From Melampsora larici-populina 98AG31 (Eukaryota; Basidiomycota; Pucciniomycetes; Pucciniales; Melampsoraceae), in the NCBI RefSeq assembly GCF_000204055.1, contig NW_006768793.1, positions 215,983 through 279,982 on the forward strand: a stretch of 64,000 bases of DNA, given 5' to 3'. Shown here piece after piece: positions 56,779-64,000 of this stretch (positions are counted from its first letter, which is position 1; every line of letters begins with the position of its first letter). A program made the translations under genes and the position numbers. The notes below the pieces were generated by a model, which did no database searches, had not been told where the DNA came from, and saw nothing but the letters and a program-made list of their open reading frames with translations.

Positions 56779-58586
56779 TCAGACTTGAATCTTAGCTGAA
56801 GGAGATTTATAACAGTATAAGCTCAGCCATTTTGCCAAATAATCAGTGATACGTTGGTACAGCGCACTGACTTGAGCTAAGAGATTGGGAGCATGTGCCA
56901 ATGTGCCAGTGGCAACCAGAAATGCTTGAAACAAGATCAGCTTTTTTCGCGCCTTGACAGTCTCTGCATGTTTGTTCAATACGATTTGATCTGCATCCGC
57001 GTTTCTACATTGATCCACGAGGGAAGAAGACGAGCCATTTCCTAGGGCGAACGCGCACAATGGAAGATAGATCTTCCAAAACAACAGTCAGTTATCATCC
57101 TTGGACCGCAGGGTCATTCAAGAACGTACAATGCAAAGGAAAAAGATCGCAGACACATAAAAGGTACTAGCCATTTGGTGAAATTGGAGCATTTTCCGCT
57201 GCGCGAGGAAGAATCAAAAATTGTTCCACGGTTTTTTGCGGAATGCAAAGAATATCGCGTACAAAATGAGATACCGCAGGATCTGCCCGGGACAGGACTT
57301 TCAAGGGGTCCAAATAATTGTATTGTGGAGAATAGTAATCAGATGATCTGGCGTAGAGCTCATCGATAACGTTGTGCAAGATCGAGTCAACCGCAGTGTA
57401 TTCGATACTCACGCCGCTGCAAAGGTATGCGATAACGACTGATTATTTGAGAAAATTGAACATGAGCATTCAAACATCAAGGTCCACCTATCTATCTAGA
57501 TCATGAAGCCACACGCTACTGACTGTATGTCAGAAGGACGCCTGTCACATAGCAGCCATTCATAAAGCATCTCAGTAATGGTTTCAAGCCTTTGTCCCTT
57601 CCGTTCGGGTGCATCCATGTCTGACTGTAAGAAGCTGTGGCCCGATTACATGCGCATGCCCACAGAAAAGCTGCATATATGGGTAGGTCTGACGAATATC
57701 AGGGCTTCTCTTTATGGGTACGTACGAGTGAGTTGATGACTTACACCTAACAGGCACAGCGCAATCAGTTTACTCTGGATTGATGATCTATACTTTCATA
57801 AGTATCACTCACAATGCCATGTGCAAAAGGAGGACGAATTTACCGCCCATAACCAAGATTCCGGCGCCATAGACCCTACATCTCCCCGTGTGGACCAGTT
57901 GCCAATAGATGAGGTCCGGAATCGATACTGTATACATAGTTTGAAATTGACGAGCGGTAAGCAACACTGACTAGAAAAATCAAAGGAAGTGGGCAAGCGA
58001 AATAGAGTTTTTTGTTCTCCTTATTGACGAGAAAGTGATACTGACCTGAAGCATATGCGACACCTAAAAGAGCTAATGTGTTCACCAGGTCGATCTCAAT
58101 CAGCCCAACTATCATCACATTTAAGGCGCCAACAAACGATAGAGTCAGTACAAGTGATAGACCAATTCTTACGTCACGATTTTCAACACTCACGATTTGA
58201 TATTGACACAAATTTAAAATTTTTCGTCAAAAACCTCGCGCGTAAGAGCCATATAGCCCCTAGTAGCACGCTGGTTGTAACGTTCAAGATCACAGAGATG
58301 ACAAATTTGAGCGGGTGATCTCTTTGGCCCCCTTGAGATCTGAATGTTACATCAACCTCACCCAACATACGAAAAAATTGTAAAGCTCTGTACGGCGATG
58401 GCCCAGACTGGTAGCCCTGTGACCTGATACATAGAAGGATCAGCAAGTTTCGATAATCCTGACAAATCAAGAAACCAGTACCTTTTCCACGTTGGTTAGA
58501 TGGTCAGCCAAGGCGATGTATGGGTTTACATTCGAAGGGAGGTGAATTGCAAAGTCAATTATGTCCATTCGCAATTCTGATGACAT
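56779..58586 (-). CDS. Uncharacterised multi-span membrane protein, multi-exon
   Basis: A likely start is MSSELRMDIIDFAIHLPSNV at 58586. After an intron near 58480 the frame continues GYQSGPSPYRALQFFRMLGE, then a span HPLKFVISVILNVTTSVLLG (about 58310–58250). Another exon gives GLSLVLTLSFVGALNVMIVG and NTLALLGVAYAS (about 58190–58050), and a further one LVSVAYRSSISNYVYSIDSG (about 57990–57900). Later blocks read VSIEYTAVDSILHNVIDELY and HFVRDILCIPQKTVEQFLIL (57412–57180) and, last, ARKKLILFQAFLVATGTLA (57084–56779). The architecture is of a membrane protein with several spans and short loops. I know no family for it. A minus-strand frame at 58729–58968 (MELKQAEALTASNST) may be an upstream exon or a separate remnant. 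It is divergent from the ABC transporter gene. Confidence 0.55.
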
Positions 58587-58968
58587 CTTGTTGAATGATT
58601 GACAAGGACGGTGATGAGACGGGTATGAGTTGATGAATTATCAAGGAAGCCTTTAGAGAAGTCAGAGTTGAATATAATATCGAGATAATTTGAGGCAGAA
58701 CCTGGCAGCATAACTTTCATCACTTTCATCACTTCGATAAATTTCTTTCAAATGGGCAAGTTCTTGAGCCAGCGTTGATGAACTGAGCATTTGCTTGGAC
58801 CATTCGCACGGTCAAATCACTGAACAAGAGGTCCATCACTTCAATCCGCATATGCGAAGCCATTTTATCCGCGGTTTTCAATATGGTAGAAAAAGCGCGG
58901 AAATGGCCGATGAAGCGGCCTGAGGTTGAATTGCTTGCTGTCAACGCTTCCGCCTGCTTGAGCTCCAT

Positions 58969-59536
58969 TTCTGATCCCGATCGCGATAAACAACACAGAT
59001 GTGCAAAATATCAATTAACCGCGGATGTCTGGATGGATGCCGAATAAATCAAGATTCCATACGCCTATGCTTTTGGGAATCGTATGATACATTGGGCGAT
59101 GGTCAACGCGCTTGAGAATTTCAAGAAGCTCATGATTCGCTCCAAAAGTAGGCGTTTCGGCACACAGAGAGGCGTTGGAATTTGATCATCAACTTGAAGT
59201 GTTTTAAGAGTGATTCTGATTCGAAGGGGTTCCGGTGTGGAGTAGTAGGTTTGGTACCACCAAGATAATGACGATCAAGGGATTTGACGGGGTGTGAGGA
59301 CCTGTGAGGACAAGATCGAGAGTTGATTGATGAATGATTGATGAAGTTGTAGAGCATCATGAGAGTTTTGAGTGTAGAGTTGACTGTATGCACGGTTTGG
59401 AGTACGTAAAAGTCGTTCGAAATTATTTATCAACTGTTGACCAATTTCTTTTCCCTCCATGACTATTCTCAACATTTCATCATCATCATCATCATCGACT
59501 ATTCTCATTACCCTTACATAAGAAGCTTCTTAAAGG
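58969..59536. promoter_or_regulatory. Shared intergenic region of the divergent membrane-protein and ABC genes
   Basis: About 570 bases between divergently oriented reading frames, presumably holding both promoters. A CAT/TCA microsatellite (tcatcatcatcatcatc) lies at about 59475–59495 just upstream of the ABC transporter start. No defined operator was recognised. Confidence 0.4.
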
Positions 59537-62500
59537 ATGACTACGATCAATTTACCTCAAAACTTGATATCCACTTCAGATCAATCCATCGATCCTACTA
59601 CTATCGATCAATCTACAACTATTGATCAAAATAACTCTTCAGTCCCACTTACCACCGACACCAACATCAACACCAACTCAAGTATTATCAAGACTTGTCG
59701 TTCACGTCGTTCGACTTCTAATTTCCTTCAAGCCAGAGCTCACACTTCTGATTTGCTTGGTCTCAAAACCGAAGGTCTACCACTTCGATTTCGTCAACTA
59801 TCTGTCTACAGCGATTCTTCCGATCATGTTCTCGTCCTCAATCTACCACGCGCTTTTATTCGACTCTTTACCACCCCTCTCTTCAAACTCACAACACTAA
59901 TAGACACCTATTTACTCTCTCGAAAACCGACCAACCCTCGCACCATTCTAGTCCTAAGTCATCTCAATGGGCTTCTCCATCAATCTGAGCTTTTACTCGT
60001 TCTAGGTCGACCTGGTAGTGGAGTCACTAGTACCCTTCGAACTCTTTCCTCAACTGAAGCAAAATTTTCGATCATAGATGGTCAACTTGACTATGGTTCA
60101 CTCGTTCCCAAAGCTCTCCATCAACTCGGTTTGCAGTCCGAAGTAGTCTTAGTTGAAGAGACTGATGATCATTTCGGAAGTCTCACACTCGGCCAAACTT
60201 TGTCTCTGGCAGCTCGTTGCAAGACTCCAGAAAGGCGATCTGATGGGATGAGTCGTAAAGATTGGACTTTAACTGAAATCTCAGCTTGGATTAGAGCTTT
60301 CCGACTCAACTTATCAAACTTGGACACGCCCGTTGGATCGAGCCATGTACACGGGCTTAGTGGTGGTGAACGAAGGAGAGTGAGCATTTTAGAGGGATTG
60401 ATGACAGATTGCTCGATCCTGTGTCTCGATAACGCTACAGCTGGTCTCGATTCTTCTACTGCAATTCAGATGATTGATAGTCTTAAAGAATGGGCTAGAT
60501 TAGGGAAAAGATCTGCAATTGTAGGCTTACGTCAGGCTTCAGATTCATTGTATTCTCAGTTCGATAAGCTCCTCCTGCTCTATTCGGGTCATCAGATTTA
60601 CTTTGGTCCAATCTCAGAGGCAGTGAAATATTTTGAAGAACTCGGCTTTGAACGAGCCGATGCACAGCCTGCAGCCGATTTCCTCTGTGCAGTCACCGAT
60701 CCGGAGACTTGTCGCATTCGAGACGGTTATCACGATCGTGTACCCCGTACCCCGCTCGACTTCGTGAAGGCCTACGAGCACTCTAAGCAATATGATACCC
60801 TTAAACAGGAGATGATTGAATACGAGTCGATCTATCCTTCCTCCGGGCCGGCTCATCACATCTTACATGCCAATCGCGCCAAGAAAGATAGGTGGACACC
60901 TAATTCCTCATCATATACAGTCAATTACTTCAGACAGGTAGCATACCTTGTCTTACGGCAGTGGGCTTTGATTCGAGCCGATCTACGACCATACACGACA
61001 AAGACAATAGTGAATGTAATGCTGTCATTCATCATTGGCTCCTTATTCTATCAACTTCCAGCTACCACTGAAGCAGCTTTTACCAGAGGATCGGTCCTGT
61101 TCCTTTCAATCCTGTTCAATGGATACCTTCAACTATCAGAATTGGCCAACACACTCGCTGGCCGTCCTATAGTTCAACGACATCGACGATTTGGGTTCTA
61201 TTCTCCAGGTGCACTCGCATTAGCTCGGACTATTAGCGATCTTCCTTTGATTGCATTTCAAGTTTCACTCTTTGGTTCCATCACATATTTTATGGCTGGT
61301 CTACAAGCTGATATCACCCACTTCCTAACATATCTTTTGATTGGTCAGTTATACTCTTTGGACTGATGAGATTCCCGAACAATCAGACTGCTTACTTTCA
61401 CTGATTCTGGTATCAATCACAGTTTATGCCACGGCTCTTAATTTGACGGCCATCTTTAGAATGTTTGCGTCATTATCACCATCCTTTGACGAGGCCATGA
61501 GATATTGTGGTATCACGCTTAATATACTTGTAGTGTATGTATGGGGATTTCTTGAGATATTTGAATCGCATCCAGCTGACCTGTTCCAACATTTCTGGGC
61601 TTTTCGTTTCATCTTGATAGATATGCCGGATACTTCATTCCTACCCCGACTATTCGACCAGGTCTGAGATGGATTCGATACTACATTGATCCAATTTCGT
61701 ACGCTTATGAGGTTAGGCATATTTTGCTCAACTCATCCGACAAGCTTTGATCCATACATAGAAACTCAATCCTCTCTCCTCTCTCCTCCTTAGGCGGTCT
61801 TGGCGAACGAGTTCCGTGGACTTGAATTAAAATGCTCCGAGCAACATATCGTACCCAGCGGACCGTCGTATAATGATCCAGCTTATCAAACTTGTGCAGT
61901 CCCAGGTGCTCAAGTAGGCTCATTAATGGTGAAAGGCGAAGATTATCTAAAGGAATCTTATGGTTTTTCATCCGACCATTTGGTTCCCAACTTACTGTCG
62001 ATCCTTGGCTTGGCCCTCATATTCTTTTTCGCTTCAATTTGGTTCAGCTCTACTTTAGACTTTTTCAAATTGGGTGCAGTAAGAGTGTTCAAAGATAGCG
62101 AAAGTTTTAGAAATAAGTTGAGGAAGCTGGAAGGTATAGAAGAGTCGGAAGAAAGCAAGGAAGGAGAGGAAACTAATGGCAATGATGATAATATGGTTAG
62201 GGCCCATCTACTTGATGTACATGATGGGTTGATCGGTGACTCCTTGGCTCAATTTGACCCGGCAGTCGTAACTGTGAGTACACTGCTTTGGGTACCAATC
62301 CACTATCCCAGCTTCTGTCTGAAAGAGGAGTTAAGTTTATCGCCGAATACTTATTCATGTGAATTCTTAGTTTAAAGATCTTAGTTGGTCAGTCAAGACG
62401 CCGAGTGGTCCTGTTGACCTTCTCACTGGGATCACAGGCTATATTCAGCCTGGCGAATGTACAGCCCTGTGAGTCTTTTCAGTCTATGATGGTCGCTTAC

Positions 62501-64000
62501 GTCACAAGACTCATCTCGTTTCCTCCTCGGACCGAAAAAAGGATGGGTGCATCAGGCGCTGGTAAAACGACCCTTTTGAATGTCATTGCAGGAAGATTAT
62601 CTTCTGAGACAGATGGCTGTATGTCGGGTAGGGTACTGGTAGATGGACGAAGCCCCAGTTCCGAGACGTACAAATCTATCGGTTTTGTCGGACAAATCGA
62701 TTGTCATTGTGAGCCTCTATTTGGTTTTCGGTTTCAACCTTTCGTTACCTCTTTCACTGTATATTCTCTAAATGGACCCCGAAGACTAAATTGCATGTTT
62801 CGAATGTGCCATTCAGGTGAAAAATCAACGGTCAGAGAAGCTTTGAGATTCTCAGCTTTGCTTCGACAACCGCGTTCGGTACCCCGTTGGGCGAAACTGG
62901 CAGATGTAGAGCGAGTGATGGACATGTTAGGGTTAGTCTCGATAGCTGATGCCATCATAGGAACTCCTGAAGCTGGCCTGGGCCTTGAGGATCGCAAACG
63001 ACTTAGCATTGCCGTAGAATTGGTGGCTCGACCTCGGGTGCTGTGCGTGGACGAACCTGTGAGCGGATTAGAAGGAAGAGCGGCTGCCCATATCATTCAG
63101 CTCTTGTGCTCCTTGGCAAAGGGGACTGGATTAGGTGTCATAGTTACTATCCATCAACCATCGAAGGAGATGTTTGAACAATTTGACAGACTTTTGTTAC
63201 TTCAACGTGGTGGACGGACTGTCTACTTTGGACCAAGGGAACGAGCTGTTGAGTGGTTTGAAGATCGAATGGTAGGAAACAGATGTGGAGTGGGTATGAA
63301 TCCAGCGGAATATCTGATTGAGATGGTGAGCGGAGATGAAGATGAAGATGAGGATGAGGATGAGGATGAGGATGAGGATGAGGGGGAGGATGAGCAAGAT
63401 GAGGAGGAGGAGGAAGAATCTCACTTGGATGGATCGAATGAAACTACCTCGTTCGAGCGGACAAACCGTAAACCAACCGTGGAAGGCTCGATTATTGTCA
63501 CAGATCCACGTGGACGTCAGAGCATCGTTGTCCGTGAATCCAATGCACTCCGCTGGCTTCAATCACGTGAACAGATCGAAGTGATATCCAGGCTTGACGA
63601 ACTTTCGCAACAAATAGTAGGCTATCCAGCCACAGACGCTTCAAGAGGTGCCCAAACTTGGTTAGAAGAGGTCCTAGAACTTACTCGACGATGTTCATTG
63701 CATTTCTGGAGAGATAGCGTCTTTAGTTTTACACAACTCTTTACGTCTTTAGTCATTGGAGGACTGATAGGATTGAGCTTTGGAACCCAAGAACCATTAT
63801 CTTTATCTGGTTTGAAGTCAAGAGTCTTTAGTGTCTTCTTGATTCTCTTTGTTCCTCCGGTGATCATGAATCAATTGATCATGAAATCTTTTTTACTCAA
63901 GAATGTATACCAATTACGAGAATCTCGATCGGGTGTTTATCGTAAATCAAGTTTGACCCTTGGCTTCGTATTGGCTGAATTGCCATATTGTATCGCATCT
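59537..64000 (+). CDS. PDR-type (ABCG full-size) ABC transporter, cut off by window end
   Basis: Plasma-membrane drug/lipid exporter of the pleiotropic drug resistance type, NBD–TMD–NBD–TMD. Exon 1 (59537 to about 61343) contains NBD1: GRPGSGVTSTLRTLSS (Walker A of the usual fungal lysine-less kind), VHGLSGGERRRVSIL (signature), CLDNATAGLDSSTA (Walker B/D-loop), then the first membrane domain. Short exons follow (61424 on; 61621 on, GYFIPTPTIRPGLRWIRYYI; 61798 on). NBD2 spans three exons: MGASGAGKTTLLNVIAG (about 62550), GFVGQIDCH, REALRFSALLRQP, LEDRKRLSIAVELVARP, CVDEPVSGLEGRAAAHI and TIHQPS. The usual D-loop Asp (SGLD) is Glu here. An acidic Glu/Asp repeat expands the linker after NBD2. 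The second membrane domain starts near 63700 (RDSVFSFTQLFTSLVIGGLI) and is incomplete at base 64000. Confidence 0.93.
63325..63420 (+). repeat. GATGAG-type microsatellite encoding an acidic tract in the ABC transporter
   Basis: Repeats of gatgaa/gatgag and gaggag in frame give about 29 Asp/Glu-rich residues directly after PAEYLIEMVSG. The purity of the repeat suggests recent slippage, and its length is likely to vary between strains. It lies in the cytosolic linker after NBD2, where insertions are tolerated. Confidence 0.88.

Overview
The window looks like a repeat-rich, AT-leaning chromosome segment of a basidiomycete, most probably a rust fungus (Pucciniales). Pointers are many short GT–AG introns (about 50–110 bases), a KDZ-type transposase with a cysteine-cluster region, an RTC4-like plus OTU-like gene inside a transposon, small secreted cysteine-containing proteins, and PDR/OPT transporters with fungal motif spacing. 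The rust assignment is inference; no marker gene fixes genus or species.

Layout. 0.4–7.4 kb: two convergent genes, a probably decayed KDZ-type transposase (+) and a multi-exon protein of unknown function (−), with a 102-bp tandem array between their 3' ends. 8.7–12.5 kb: an oligopeptide transporter gene (−) with an unbroken family motif order. 14.6–19.3 kb: two secreted-protein genes, one a 139-residue protein with eight cysteines in five exons, the other a 502-residue modular protein in eight exons. 19.3–25.9 kb: repeats only (possible solo LTR, foldback elements, a TAA-flanked MITE). 26.0–29.0 kb: a 941-residue low-complexity Ser/Pro protein. 29.3–34.5 kb: a 301-bp tandem duplication, a foldback element, two neighbouring MITEs each with a perfect 8-bp target duplication, and a 2-kb inverted-repeat region. 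35.3–37.3 kb: a seven-span membrane protein. 37.9–39.0 kb: a relic PIF/Harbinger transposase. 39.6–42.7 kb: an apparently intact hAT element nested in a GC-rich element. 43.8–46.1 kb: the TFIIF large subunit (RAP74/Tfg1), the one clear housekeeping gene. 48.4–55.7 kb: a nest of at least four transposons around an RTC4–OTU gene. 56.8–58.6 kb: a multi-span membrane protein (−). 59.5–64.0 kb: a PDR-type ABC transporter (+) cut by the window end.

How it fits together. Host genes sit as islands (transporters and secreted proteins; RAP74) in a sea of DNA transposons. PIF/Harbinger-like elements (3-bp TTA/TAA duplications) and hAT-like elements (8-bp duplications) dominate, and their order of insertion can be read from the nesting. 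Several decayed transposase genes carry in-frame TGA where the reading frame or family motif suggests CGA, consistent with CpG deamination. The most interesting objects are the 7.3-kb nest carrying the RTC4–OTU gene, whose termini match a 145-bp MITE about 42 kb away, and the 102-bp satellite between the convergent genes of the KDZ region. Gene structures were built by eye from splice signals and reading-frame phase; exon ends are predictions.
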